Below, piece by piece: positions 10,686-20,900 of a stretch of 64,000 nt of DNA. The stretch is from Typha latifolia (taxonomy: Eukaryota > Streptophyta > Magnoliopsida > Poales > Typhaceae): positions 13,839,001-13,903,000 of the forward strand of contig CM034099.1 of NCBI GenBank assembly GCA_019914945.1, in the 5' to 3' direction. Below the pieces are notes generated by a model, which searched no databases, had not been told where the DNA came from, and was given only the letters and a program-made list of their open reading frames with translations. Numbering within the stretch: the stretch's first letter is position 1; each line of letters begins with the position of its first letter. The translations under genes and the position numbers were made by a program.

Positions 10686-11250
10686 ATGGGCTTATGGTTC
10701 CATTGCGACGAACGGTTTACACCGAGCCATAAGTGCAAGAAGCAACCCGCGGCGATGATGCTACTTGATGCCACTGAAGAAGAGGAGGGAACTAAACAAT
10801 GGGAAGATGGGCATGAAGACCATGAAGAGGCTGCAGAAGAAGAGGAGATGATGCACGCTGAGTTGAGACTCCTAGGACACTACGGGTAGAAGGAATGATC
10901 AAACGAAGCCGAGTTGAGATTTTGATTGACTCGGGCAGCACCCATAACTTTGTAGGGAAGATGGTGCAACGATTGGGCTTGACCATAACTCCTACTATTG
11001 GGTTCGATGTCTCGATTGGAGATGGCACGGTTCTTAGGACTGAAGGAAAATGAGAGTGAGCCAAGGTGCGGCGTACACGCATACGAACTTGAGCTTGATT
11101 TGTACCCCCTCGCTCTCAAAGGGGCAGATATGGTCTTAGTAGTCCAATGGCTCCAGGTGCTCCAGGTGCTCGGTCCCATCTGGCTCATAGGCTGCACGAT
11201 AAGATGAACCAAGTGCATCAAACAATCCGCATCAACAAGAAGGTGCAACT
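10686..11250 (+). pseudogene. pol: F1 zinc knuckle and aspartic protease, broken (copy 1)
   Basis: GLWFHCDERFTPSHKCKKQ at 10689-10745 is the fused CCHC-like knuckle of many chromovirus Gag proteins, with Trp in place of the first Cys. After an acidic linker (EEEEGTKQWEDGHEDHEE), the protease signature IDSGSTHNFV lies at 10925-10954, with the catalytic Asp codon at 10928. Stops and frameshifts follow, including a stop within the LRTEGK... segment. The protease would cut the Gag-Pol polyprotein; it is not usable here. Compared with copy 2, copy 1 keeps about 54 extra bases before the knuckle (10607-10660). Confidence 0.8.
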
Positions 11251-11348
11251 AGAAAGAAGGAAACAAACTGAGCCCAAAAGCATCATTTCAGTCCCTAGAA
11301 GGACTTCCACAAGCTGGCTGCCACAGCTTATTGATGGGGCTTGTTTCA

Positions 11349-12725
11349 ACCCGAGAAGGACCTGGAGCATCGAGTAATGAAATTAAGGCTGATTTGAATT
11401 CTATCTTGCAAGCCTATCCACGAGTATTTGAGGAACCAAAAGGGCTGCCCCCTATTCGAGCCTGTGACCACCGGATTGAGATCACACTAGGAGCTGGTCC
11501 AGCCGATGTACGGCCCTACCGGTACCCTCATGCTCAGAAGGAGGCAATCACAAGGTTGGTGCGTGAGATGCTAGATCAAGGGATCATCCAACCGAGCCAT
11601 AGCGCCTACTCTTCACCAGTACTTCTTGTGCACAAGAAGGACAATTTATGGTGGTTTTGTGTGGACTATCGCGCCCTCAACTCGATCACCATCAAAGATT
11701 GGTACCCTATTCCAGTCATTGAGGAGCTCCTAGTTGGCGGGTGCAGCAATCTTCACCAAATTGGATCTGGTCAAAGGATACCACGAGATCTAAGTCCGAG
11801 CAGAAGACGTTCACAAGACAGCCTTTTAGACTCATGATGGGCATTACGAGTTCCTCGTGATGCCCTTTGGCCTGACCAATGCCCAAGCGACATTTCAAGG
11901 GCTAATGAATGATGTGTTCCATCCCCTACTAAGGTGGTATGTTGTGGTTTTCTTTTACAATATTCTCGTCTAAAGCAGAACTCGAGAGGAGCACATGGAC
12001 CACCTACACACAGTTATGGGGACCCTGGACTCGCATGGCCTCCGAGTCAAGAGTAGTAAATGCACCTGGGCTCAGCCTCGAGTTGACTATCTAGGCCACA
12101 TAATCTCAACCAATGGTGTAGAGGCAGATTCGGAGAAGATAACGACCATGGTGAGCTGGCCTAAGCCGAGAACACCCAAGGAGCTTAGAGTGTTTCTTGG
12201 CTTGACCGGATACTACCGGCGGTTCGTTCAGGGATATGGAGGATCGCGGCACCTTTGACTGCACACTTCTATGCAAGAACGAGTTCAATTGGAGTGAAAA
12301 AGCTAAATCTGCAGTTCTGGATTTGAAATGAGCTATGACGAGTGCACCAATCCTTGCCTTACCCGACTTCACTAAGACCTTTGTGGTGGAATGTGATGCA
12401 TCGGGGACAGGTCTAGGAGCAGTTTTGATGTAGGAAGGAAGACCAATAGCATACATGACCAAGGCTCTATCGGAGAGATCGCGCTCCATCTTAGCACCTA
12501 TGAGCGCGAGATATTAGCTGTGGTTCATGCAATTGAGAAGTTGAGACCTTATCTACTTGGGCGCTGCTTCATTGTGCACACTGATCAGCGGTTCCTGCCA
12601 TACCTCCTAGGACAGCGAACCCAGCATAGCAAAAATGGTTAGCCAAGTTACTTGGGTATGAATACCACTTGGTCTACAAGAAGGCCAGCGAAAATGGTGC
12701 TGCAGATGCTCTATTCCAACATTTC
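11349..12725 (+). pseudogene. pol: F1 reverse transcriptase and RNase H, broken (copy 1)
   Basis: RT begins in a frame open from 11331 to 11837: [40 protein letters not shown] and [14 protein letters not shown]. After a frameshift near 11745 it continues as the [20 protein letters not shown] block. The active site reads VFFYNILV then a stop (about 11943-11972), instead of the usual F(D)DILVYS, so both catalytic Asp positions of the YxDD-type motif are altered. The thumb ([32 protein letters not shown]) is at 12040-12230. RNase H follows ([17 protein letters not shown], 12379-12430) with a stop in place of Gln. Clearly dead. Confidence 0.85.
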
Positions 12726-12730
12726 CTCTC

Positions 12731-13465
12731 TTGGACAGAATCAGGACTGCCACCAAAGAAGACTCAGAGCTCCAAAAGATCAAACTTCAAATTGAGCAAA
12801 ATCAGACTGAACCGGACCACACCATGAGGGATGGCCTGATTCTGATCCAAAGTCGCATTATGGTGCCTACAAATGCTGAACTTAGAAGAGATTTAATCAG
12901 CTACTTCCATGACTCTCTAGCAGCCGGCCATGAAGGTATTATGACTAGAACTTATCTCCGTCTTAAAAGCAGCTGTAGATGGATAGGGATGAAGAAGGAT
13001 AGGCGAGCCTATGTCAAGGCATGTGATACATGCCAATGGGTCAAGACTGAGTTAACTAAGCCTGCTGGCTTGCTACAGCCCCTGCCTATGTAGATCAGAT
13101 CTGGGAGGACCTCTCACTTGATTTCATCGAAAATCTGTTATCACGGTTTAGAGAAAATCTGTTATCATGGTTGTGGTTGATTGCCTCAGCAAGTACACGC
13201 ATTTCATCGCGCTAAGTCATCCTTACATGGCTCGATAGTGGCGGAAGCTTTTATACGCGAAGTGGTTCGTCTCCATGGGGTTCCACGCTCTATTGTGTCC
13301 GACCGAGATCCTATCCTCACCAGTAAGTTCTGGACTGAAATGGCACATCTCCAAAGTACCGAGTTGAAGATGAGCTTTACCATCCTACATTGCTACGCTG
13401 GCGAGCAACCACGAAGATGGCTGGAATTCCTCCCATGGGTGGAGTGGGCATACAACAGCGTATAT
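12731..13465 (+). pseudogene. pol: F1 integrase, internally deleted and 3' truncated (copy 1)
   Basis: The N-terminal HHCC domain is visible (GHEGIMTRTYLRL ... KKDRRAYVKACDTCQWVK, 12930-13040). The catalytic core starts with LSLDFIE (first Asp) and continues to GVPRSIVSDRDPILTSKFW (second Asp). After STELKMSFTILHCY the sequence jumps to AGEQPRRWLEFLPW, so the segment that should carry the third catalytic residue (Glu) is deleted. The frame ends at WAYNS near 13460 and joins unrelated AT-rich DNA, so the C-terminal part and 3' LTR are missing. A 22-base tandem repeat (GAAAATCTGTTATCA...) disrupts the core. The Glu deletion is shared with copy 2. Confidence 0.85.
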
Positions 13466-13811
13466 TCATTTATTCTATCTGATAAATAACAATTGATTAC
13501 AAAATGTAATATATGTAAATTGTAATACATAAATCCAACAACAATACATGATACCTTTGTCCCGTCCTTCCCACAACTGAGCTGATATTATTTATGAGTT
13601 GATTACCATCAAATGTATATTCATTTATTCTTGTCTTGAGGGCAATACTTTGTCATCATTTTCTAAAGTTTGACTTGTTAATGCCCTAGCCAAATAACTA
13701 TCATGTTCACGTGCATTTCTAAAGTTTGACAATATTTCCTAGAGTTTCCCACCCAAATGGTTGCATTATTTTTAACATCTTAAAGCGTTGCTTCCATACG
13801 TCAAATGTCCT
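13466..13811. other. Unassigned AT-rich sequence between F1 and an LTR
   Basis: No convincing coding motif on either strand. It contains two copies of TATATTCATTTATTCT (about 13459 and 13615) roughly 155 bases apart, and two copies of TTTCTAAAGTTTGAC (about 13663 and 13717). It may be the eroded end of another element; copy 2 holds the same sequence at 32291-32643. Confidence 0.5.
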
Positions 13812-14335
13812 TGTTATGAACCGAACTCAGCCCAAATCAAGCTCAGGTCCAGGAAGACAGTACGCATAGTCCAAGGAGAATATTCGTCAGATATTGTACC
13901 ATCGTCAGAAAACTACTAAACTAGTTGGATTCAATCCATAACTTCCCGACTTATATCTTTGGTAGATTCAGGTCCACTGCTAGGGATAAAATACAGTGGT
14001 TTCTCTCTCGATGGAAGGGTTGGTGATGGGAGGTGATGCTAATGGTGGAGATGGAGTAGATGTGGATTATGATAGGGATTACACGAGGGCCGTGGAGTGA
14101 AGGAAGAGGAGGGAGAAGTGAGTTGGTGTCCCAAGAAGGAGAGAGGGTCTGATTGACGAGGGAGGTTAGGGGCAACTAGCATTGAGGGTGCACTACTAGG
14201 GCTTGAGAGAGGAGGGAGAAGATTTTAGTCTAGAGAGGAGAAGAAAGGATAAATTGATAATTTCATTCATAATCCCGAATGAGGCTGCCATCCACATTAT
14301 GTATTAGTGGCTAGCCTAGCAAAAACATATCGAGC
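13812..14335 (-). mobile_element. Minus-strand LTR of family G (copy 1)
   Basis: On the minus strand it ends GGTTCATAACA (13812) and carries GCTAGGCTAGCC ... GATGGCAGCCTCATT, the same signature as the plus-strand sequences at 60050-60100 and 60645-60690. The middle is CT-rich on that strand. The right edge near TGTATTAG is approximate. It lies directly downstream, on the minus strand, of a gag fragment. Confidence 0.6.
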
Positions 14336-14342
14336 TAATACA

Positions 14343-14620
14343 AGCATTCTACTACTGGTCCACGAACTCTTTGCTATCAAACTTCGTATAGTTCTTCTCC
14401 ATCAAGAGAGCATCCTTGATAGCTTGCTTCAGCATGGCCGGATGGAATGCCCTAACATTAGCCCGGATGTCACGCCGCAGTCCAGTAAAGAAGGTGGATT
14501 TCACTTGGTTTGACTAAGGAGGAACACACGTGCCACTTATCCTCTCGAACTCATCTTTGAGAGCTTCCATCATCGTCTTCTGAACGGTCTTGGTCAGCAA
14601 AGCATGGTAATCATCATATA
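14343..14620 (-). pseudogene. Gag fragment, Ty3/gypsy type (copy 1)
   Basis: On the minus strand: MEALKDEFERISGTCV, then TGLRRDIRANVRAFHPAML, KQAIKDALLMEKN. The pattern 'GL..DIR..V....P..L..A...A...E' is the C-terminal capsid region of Gag in Ty3/gypsy elements. One in-frame stop follows VPP. It is wedged between the family G LTR and the M3 LTR, and its other parts are not present. Confidence 0.65.
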
Positions 14621-14667
14621 CGGAGGTACCAAAATGTCGATAAATTTCAGTGTCAAAATTTTGTCAC

Positions 14668-15522
14668 GTAAGAAAATAAAAATTTAGGTGGTTGTAGCCT
14701 CACGAGATAGGGTTCTAATGGCTTTGCTTTCACAATAATCGGATGTCTAAATGCAAGATATAATTAAAATAGTGGAGCAAGGTCAGAACAGGGTAGAATA
14801 GTAAATATTTAATATTGCGATCGTCGTTGGAGGGTGGCGGACGGCTAATGGTGGTGGTGGCCGGCCGTAGGATAGGGTGGCTATTGGAGGTATGGTGGCT
14901 ATCGGTTGGAGGTAGAATTAGGGTTTCTAACTTAGATCTACTCCTAGAAAGATAACGACGATCTAGTGGCTACGGTAAAAGATACGGACGATAAATAATA
15001 TAAGGTAAGTAAAGTTAACTTAATTCAATATTCATTCCATTCAATTCCATGCCTAAACAAAGAAGCCCAGCCCCTTTATATATATGACTCGAACTAGGAC
15101 TTGCCTTAGAGGCTTACATGACTTAATTAAACTTGCTTTAGTAGCTTACATGACTTAACTAGACTTGTTTTAAGTGCTTACATAAGAGATAAATATGACT
15201 TAACTAAATCAGCCTTCCTTATCCTTCTCGGAATGATTATTCATTCTGCCATAGATAGAGTCCGAATTTAGAAAAATCTTGAATACAAAAGTTGTAGATC
15301 ATGATATCTTCGATCTTCTATAAGTGGTTTTATAAAAATTGGCTATCTGTGGAATATCTTTCAAATATTTTTACAGAAACTATGTAGAGCAGAATTAGTT
15401 AACTAACAAATTCTAACCTAATAAGACTCTAATTAAAGTAAATAAGCAAATAAGATAACTAGACTCAATCCACTGAGCCCAATCTCCCCTTGATTTGAAC
15501 CGATCTGACCTGGTTCGCATCA
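14668..15522 (-). mobile_element. 3' LTR of element M3 (copy 1)
   Basis: The minus-strand LTR begins TGATGCGAACC (15522), directly after the segment coding GACAATGTGGTCGG, the PPT-proximal end. It resembles the plus-strand solo LTR S at 43293-44123. Its own 3' end is lost: homology fades near 14668. The sequence 'cctttatatatatgac' near 15073 may be the LTR TATA region. Confidence 0.75.
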
Positions 15523-16130
15523 ATCCACCACGTTTCCGACCACATTGTCCTCAATGTGTCAATAGTGGTTTCCATACCCTCCGATGTTGTCGAATCACAT
15601 TTCCTCGATCTTCATGTCGACCTCATCTACCATGAGGAGGGGAGCCCCATGATAGGTTCTGCTCTAGGTCGCACTTATTCAAGCCATAGTGTGCCCTAGT
15701 CACTGGTGAGTCGGGCCAAATCCTAGCCGCGAGTGGCTCGAGCGAAGGCTTTAGTGTATGTTTTGTTTAGGCCATGGCTCGAGTGCAGGTGGTCCAAGGA
15801 AGGTGTTGACAGTGGTGGCTTGGACCAAAGGTGCCTGGATCTCCATCGGTGAAAAAATAGGGGTTTGACCTTTATTTTCCAACTCAACCAGGGAAGATGA
15901 CGATGGAGCTGTCACTGGTAGCTGCTCTGATGTTGCTAAAATGGAGGGCTCCATCTGTAAGGATAGAGGGTGCTGAGGGTGCTCCACCACAACCGGAGAA
16001 GGGATGGTTGCCACGATTGGATGGTCTTCACGATTTTACCATTATTAGTACTTCAAGGTGGAGGTGGTTCATGCCAAGATCTACCTTGCTCTGTTTCAGG
16101 CCAAACACTAGCTGTGGGTGGCTTAGTCCC
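15523..16130 (-). repeat. M3 Pro-rich segment, copy A
   Basis: On the minus strand this encodes broken Pro/Ser-rich text (SPVVVEHPQ, PPVTAPSSSSLVELENKGQ type) and ends with IEDNVVG-like codons before the LTR start. It is a direct repeat of 16254-16870 with scattered changes, so M3's 3' region plus the start of its LTR is duplicated. It also shares a block with the gag leader of M1 (about 20040-20270). Confidence 0.65.
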
Positions 16131-16253
16131 TTCAATTCCATGCCTAACCTAATAAGACTCTAATTAAAGCAACTAAGTAGATAAGATAACTAGATTCAAT
16201 CTATTGAGCCCAATCTCCCCTTGATGTGATCCGATCTAACTCGATTTGCATCA
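16131..16253 (-). mobile_element. Internally deleted LTR fragment between Pro-rich repeats (copy 1)
   Basis: It starts (minus strand) TGATGCAAATCG at 16253 and matches the 5' end of the M3 LTR, then skips about 360 bases to the motif TAGGCATGGAATTGA. The join falls at CCTAA, present on both sides of the lost part, so a microhomology deletion is likely. Confidence 0.65.
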
Positions 16254-16870
16254 ATCCACCAAGCTTCCAACCACCTTGTCCTCAAGGTTTCTATGGTGGT
16301 TCTCATACGCTCCGATGCTCTCAAATCACATATCCTCGATCTTCGTGTGGACCTCATTTGCCATGAGGAGGGGGGCCCCATGATAGGTTCTGCTCTAGGG
16401 CCCCCTTATTCAAGCCATAGTCTGCCCTAGCCATGGGTGTGTCGGGCCAAATCCTACCCTCGAGTGGTTCAAGCCAAGGTCTTAGTGCATGTGGTTTAGG
16501 CTACGGCTCCAGTGCAAGTGGTGCAAGGAAGGTCTTGATAGTGGTGGCTTGGACCAAAAGTGCTGGATCACCATCGTTGAAAAACTAGAGTTTTGACCTT
16601 TATTTTCTACCTCAACCAGGGAAGATGACGATGGGGCTGTCACTGGGGGCTGCTCCGGTGTTGCTAAAATGGAGGGCTCCATCTGCAAGGATAGAGGGTG
16701 CTCCACCGCAACCGGAGAAGGGATGGTCTTCACTGTTTGACCATCATTAGTGCTCTACCTCAACCGGAGAAGATGGAGGTGGTTCATGCCAAGGTCTACC
16801 CTGCTCTGTTTCGGGCCAAACCCTAGCTGTGGGTGGCTGAGTCCAAGCCCTAGGCGCAGGTGATTCAGGC
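16254..16870 (-). repeat. M3 Pro-rich segment, copy B
   Basis: Direct repeat partner of 15523-16130. On the minus strand: KTIPSPVAVEHPLSLQMEP, ILATPEQPPVTAPSSSSLVE; the 3' end codes NLEDKVVGSLVD in one frame, which is typical of the last residues of Reina-like polyproteins just before the LTR. The Pro-rich part is fused directly to integrase core sequence at about 16870, so this is a rearranged product. Confidence 0.6.
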
Positions 16871-16874
16871 CAAG

Positions 16875-17513
16875 CTTTGAAAAATGTGCATATTTGCTTA
16901 ACTTGTCAATCACTACAAAAATAGCATCATAACCGTACCTACGAAAGAGCTTCTATGAAATCCATAGAAATATCTTTCCATATAGGTTGAGGCTACAACA
17001 ATCCTACTGGGTTCATGGTTAAAGACTTTGCTCATTGACAGGTTTCACATGTAGGGATGAAGACCCTCACATCACGCCTCAACCTCGGCCATGTGCAAAT
17101 CTGTGACAACTTCCTGTAAGTCCTCAAAACTCCCTCATGGCACACCTTGAGAGTTTGGTTGAAGTGCTCCAACAATTTCTACTACAACCTATAGTCCGCA
17201 GACACTCTGATGCACCTACGGTCTGGTCCAGCAGCAAACTACCTCGATTCTCCAACTTTGCATGGCTTCCCGGATCAACTAGAACATCTTCACTATCTCT
17301 GGATTCGTGGTATTTGCCTTCCTCAGCTCCTAGAGGAAGGGAAATGAAGGTGTAAAGAAAGCCGCGAGCTAGGCGGTATGGGGTTGGCATGATAAGGTAT
17401 CAGTCGCTCAGTTCTTCATCCAGTTCTTGTATTAGATCTCATAGTCATAACCCAGCAATTTGGTAGCCCATCTTTGTTGTGTCGGAGTACTTGCCGTGGC
17501 TATCCAATACCTA
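16875..17513 (-). pseudogene. pol: M3 RNase H end and integrase start (copy 1)
   Basis: Minus strand, N to C. RNase H tail: TQQRWATKLLGYDYEI then a stop (about 17490-17430). Integrase HHCC domain: HEGVLRTYRKLSQI, WPRLRRDVRVFIPTCETC (17150-17040). Core start: PIWKDISMDFIEAL with the first catalytic Asp (about 16990-16950), up to a degenerate VIDKLSKYAHFF. The rest of the core, including the second Asp and the Glu, is missing. Several stops. In copy 2 the stretch matching 17423-17513 is replaced by LTR fragment T5. Confidence 0.75.
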
Positions 17514-17718
17514 AAGAAGACCCCAGCTTCAAGGCAACAGTTTCCTCCAACGAGCCCAATTGCTGGAATCTTTGGATTTTATAATGGAGTTCTCCGACGA
17601 GTTAAGAATCGTGCAACACACTACTGAATGGAGGAAGGCCGCACATGGCCGCTAGGTATCCTCCATTTGGAATCCTTCTTCATGATAAGGAAGATGACCC
17701 AAAATTGCGTGTTCTAGA
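17514..17718 (-). pseudogene. Unplaced M3 pol scrap (copy 1)
   Basis: About 200 bases between the RNase H end and LTR L3. The minus strand gives IFLIMKKDSKWRI, reminiscent of the RT 'PVLLVKKKDGSWR' segment, followed by stop-rich text. It is probably a rearranged RT remnant; the order relative to RNase H is wrong for an intact element. Confidence 0.4.
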
Positions 17719-18230
17719 GATGACCCACAACAAAGGGAGTGTAGGCTTTGATTAGGGTGAATGATGGTAGATGGAGAGGGTGGAAGGAGGGATGATGGCG
17801 GTGATGATCGTGAGGAAGATGATGGGCAGCGATGGCGGTGATGAAGAATATTAATTTACTTCTACTCCTAGGTTATCTTATTCTTACTCCTAAGATAAAC
17901 TCAAGGCTATAATATTTTCTCAATGCTTTTGGATGCTTAACAAGGAGGCCAAACCCTCCATATATAGAGGTCGGTTACAATGAGTCCTACTAAGACTAGC
18001 CATAAAAGCTGTCATGACTCGAATTAGGATTTGCCTTAAAGGCTTACATGACTTAACTAATTTGCCTTTAAGAGCTGTCCTGGCTTATTTCGACTTGACT
18101 TAATAGCTCACATGACTAAATTAGACTTGCCTAAAAGACTTACATCATGAAATAATTAAAAGATAAATAGATTCGATCAATCGAGCCCAGTGTCCCCGTG
18201 AATTGATCCAATCAGACCCCAATCACATCA
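17719..18230 (-). mobile_element. M1 3' LTR (L3, copy 1)
   Basis: It begins on the minus strand TGATGTGATTGGGG at 18230, right after the end of M1's interior, and runs to 'gttgtgggtcat' near 17719, where the last bases (TCCGTAACA) are missing. It shares the GTAGGCTTTGATTAGGGTGA stretch and the 'tatatagagg' TATA-like segment with L1 and L2. L3 has about 130 more bases at its 5' end than L2. Confidence 0.8.
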
Positions 18231-18590
18231 CTCCACCACACTTCCGACCACCTTGTCCTCAAGGTGAGAAGTCTAGGAAGTGCTGCATCAACTCAAACTC
18301 AGACTCCCAACTCCACTTGTACTTGCATGATCGATCTTTCATCTACCCGAATCCTTCTCTTCGGTAGAACCTGAAGTGGCATGGGCTCTTGGTTATGTGT
18401 GGCTGGATCGGATATGTTTGCCGCAACAACTATCTCGGCTGCAACTCGGGCTCGCAAAGCTGAAACATGGAACACTAGGTGCACCCTCGAGTCATTTGAA
18501 AGATCAAGTCAATAGGCCACCTCGCCTACCCATTCAATCACGTGGTATGGCCCAAAGTACCTATGTGCCAGCTTTTGGTTCATGATGAGT
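18231..18590 (-). pseudogene. pol: M1 integrase C-terminus with GPY/F motif (copy 1)
   Basis: Minus strand: KLAHRYFGPYHVIEWVGEVAY, then HLVFHVSALRARVAAEIVV, VLPKRRIRV, and WESEFELMQHF ... EDKVVGSVVE before the PPT and LTR. The GPY/F module followed by a short chromo-like tail ending in EDKV is characteristic of chromovirus integrases of the Reina type. The tail normally guides integration through chromatin contacts. In copy 1 it is cut off from the catalytic core by a 4.3-kb deletion at 18590/18591; copy 2 keeps the core. Confidence 0.8.
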
Positions 18591-18895
18591 TAAGTTTATT
18601 TACCTTGCATTACTTATCGTTGTTATCTTTGTAAGAGTAGATCTAATTAGAAACACTAATTCTACCTCCAACCCATGGCCACATCATCTCCAGCAGCCAC
18701 CCTATCTAATGGCCATCCGCCACCCTCCAACGATCGCCGAAATGTCGGATATTTACTATTCTGTCTTGTTCTGAATTTGCTCCCCTATTTTAATTATATC
18801 TTTCCATCCATTAGAACCCTATCTCGTAAGGCTACTATTACCTAAATTTTCATAATCATCCTATAGATGGACCGTTCCAGATCTGGTCCATAACA
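18591..18895 (+). mobile_element. Solo LTR S, 5' truncated (copy 1)
   Basis: The 3' 305 bases of the solo LTR that is complete in copy 2 (43293-44123). It ends CTGGTCCATAACA at 18895. Its 5' part was removed together with M1 pol by the deletion at 18590/18591. Confidence 0.8.
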
Positions 18896-19600
18896 TACAA
18901 TCATCCCGTAGCCTTGGATGAATCAACGGTAGTAGCCGGTGAGGATGAGGAAGCCTCGGAGCTCCCTGGGCGTCTCCCGTCATGGCCAGCGCACCATGCT
19001 AGCCCCACCTTCACGGGATCGGTCTCCACACCTGTGGAAGAGATGAAGTGCCCTAGGTACTCAACTCGTGACTGCCCTAAAAGGCACTTGCTTTTCTTCA
19101 CCTTCATCCCATGCGCCTGTAATATCTCCATGACTGTTCGTAGGTCGTGTATGTGCTCCTCTATTGATCGACTCTAAACGAGGATGTCATCAAAAAACAC
19201 CAAAATAAACCATCCAAGGGTGGGCGAAATACATCGTTCATCAGCCCTTGAAAAGTTGCCGTGACATTGGTCAGACCAAAGGGCATTAGAAAGAACTTGT
19301 AATACCTGTCATGGGTTCGAAAGGCTGTCTTGTGAACGTCGGTTGCCTGGACTGTGATCTGGTGATAGCCGGCCCGCAAATCTAGCTTGTGAAGATATGG
19401 TGGAACCTGCTAACTCGTCCAATAATTCTTTGATAACTGATATTGAATATCGGTCCTTAATGGTGATGGCATTTAGTGCTTGGTAATCCACGCTGAATCG
19501 CCATGAGTTGTCCTTTTGCACTTGCATTTAGGTGCTATGGCTGGGCCAGATGATGCCTTGGTCCAACATCTCTCGGACCTGAGTCCACTGATGAAGGTGC
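18896..19600 (-). pseudogene. pol: M1 reverse transcriptase (copy 1)
   Basis: Minus strand: [57 protein letters not shown], then VFFDDILV followed by a stop (catalytic Asp pair intact), KVKKSKCLLGQSRVEYLGHF. The N-terminal RT start VREMLDQGIIWPSHS is fused directly to gag sequence, so the zinc knuckle and protease are deleted. The 3' side is interrupted by solo LTR S. The same deletion and stops occur in copy 2 (44124-44765), so they predate the duplication. Confidence 0.85.
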
Positions 19601-20469
19601 TGCGAAGGGCTAAGTCTGACTAACCCAGTACGTGGTTGCAAATTCTTTCAAAACTCTTCTTGATAAGCTTGGACCGTGGTCCGTTGAGCTTAGTCAAGAT
19701 TGCTTAGAAATCTTCATACTCGGTCGGACCAAACATAGTACATAGGACCTTCTAGTGGTCTGGGGTCCCTTGGTAGGTGAAGATGGAAGCGGTTGATTTT
19801 GTTGTGCCGCTTTGAACCATTAGATTGCGACATCCTCCAAGTGGAATGAGGCTATTAGGACCTTCTGGTGGTCTGGGGTCCCTTTGTAGGTGAAGAACTT
19901 ATTTGCTCGACAGAGCCAGTCTAGTGGACCACCTCTCGCGAACTTTGGGAAATTGAGTCAATGGTCCGAACTTGAGCCCCTACAAATGGCCCGTCTTCAT
20001 GGATGGCATGTGGAGGGGGGGCTTTACTATGTCATCGGCTCCATGACATATTGGTTTGAACCATTGCTTGCCCTAGCCGTAGGTGGCTCGAGCCATCCTT
20101 TGGCCGTCGGTCGGTCAAGCTCTAGTCTTGGTGCTCGTTGTTCATCCCAAGGTCTACCCTGCTCTATTTCGAGCCAAACCCTAGCCGCCAGTGGCTTGGT
20201 CCAAGCCCTAGGCATTGTAGGTAGTTTGGGCCAAGCCCTAGGTGCCGTTTGCAGATAGTGGACACCATCTCAACCATGAATGCTTGTATTGATTACAAGG
20301 ATTGTAGCATCTCTGGCTGAGCTGTCAAGGGTGGTGGGGTCGACAGTTCCGACAGTGGACAAGTTCTCGGGTAGTCGTCGCCGGTGGTGGATCCTTGACC
20401 GTAGAAGTCTCCCCGGTTACTCTTGCTGCCATCCCTCGTGTGATTGTCATCTGGTCCAACGATAATGAT
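19600..20469 (-). pseudogene. gag: M1 gag, rearranged (copy 1)
   Basis: Minus strand, N to C. Start near 20460: MAARVTGETSTVKDPPPATT. Then a leader of repeated degenerate 'CCAAGCCCTAGG' text (20040-20270). Core fragments: FTYKGTPDHQKVLIASFHLE with the FTY..TPDH block duplicated (19735-19790 and 19855-19900), and the GPSLSRRV tail joined to RT. Frameshifts throughout. The tandem repeat of the capsid block is shared by copy 2. Confidence 0.7.
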
Positions 20470-20482
20470 GGCTCTAATACCA
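20470..20482 (-). other. M1 primer-binding site (copy 1)
   Basis: GGCTCTAATACCA on the plus strand, i.e. TGGTATTAGAGCC on the minus strand, a one-base variant of the initiator-Met PBS; copy 2 keeps TGGTATCAGAGCC (45695-45707 region). LTR L2 begins three bases further right. Confidence 0.85.
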
Positions 20483-20485
20483 AAT

Positions 20486-20900
20486 TGTTACGGACCGCAA
20501 CAAGGGAGTGTAGGTTTTGATTAGGGTGAATGATGGTAGATGGAGAGGGTGGAAGGAGGGATCATGACGGTGGTGATGGTGAGGAAGTCGATGGGTAGTG
20601 ATGGTGGTGATGAAGGAAGATTTAATTTACTTCTACTCCTAGACTATCTTACTCTTAATCCTAAGATAAACTCAAGGCGAGAATACTTTCTCAATGCTTG
20701 GATGCTTAACAAAGAGCCAAAGCCCTCTATATATAGAGGGCGGTTACAATGAGTCCCACTTGAATTAGGATTTGTCTTAAAGGCTTACATAACTTAATTG
20801 GACTTGTCTTAAAGGCTTACTTTACTTAACTAGACTTGCCTTAAGGGTTGTCATGGCTTATTTTGGCTTGACTTAATGGCTCACATGACTAAACTAGACT
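20486..20900 (-). mobile_element. M1 5' LTR (L2, copy 1), 5' truncated
   Basis: On the plus strand it starts TGTTACGGACCGC (the reverse of the LTR 3' end GGTCCGTAACA). It contains CCCTCTATATATAGAGGG at about 20724-20741, a palindromic TATA-box region. It stops at 20900, about 130 bases short of the LTR 5' end seen in L3, and is joined to M2 pol. No target duplication can be read because both sides of the join are deleted. Confidence 0.8.
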
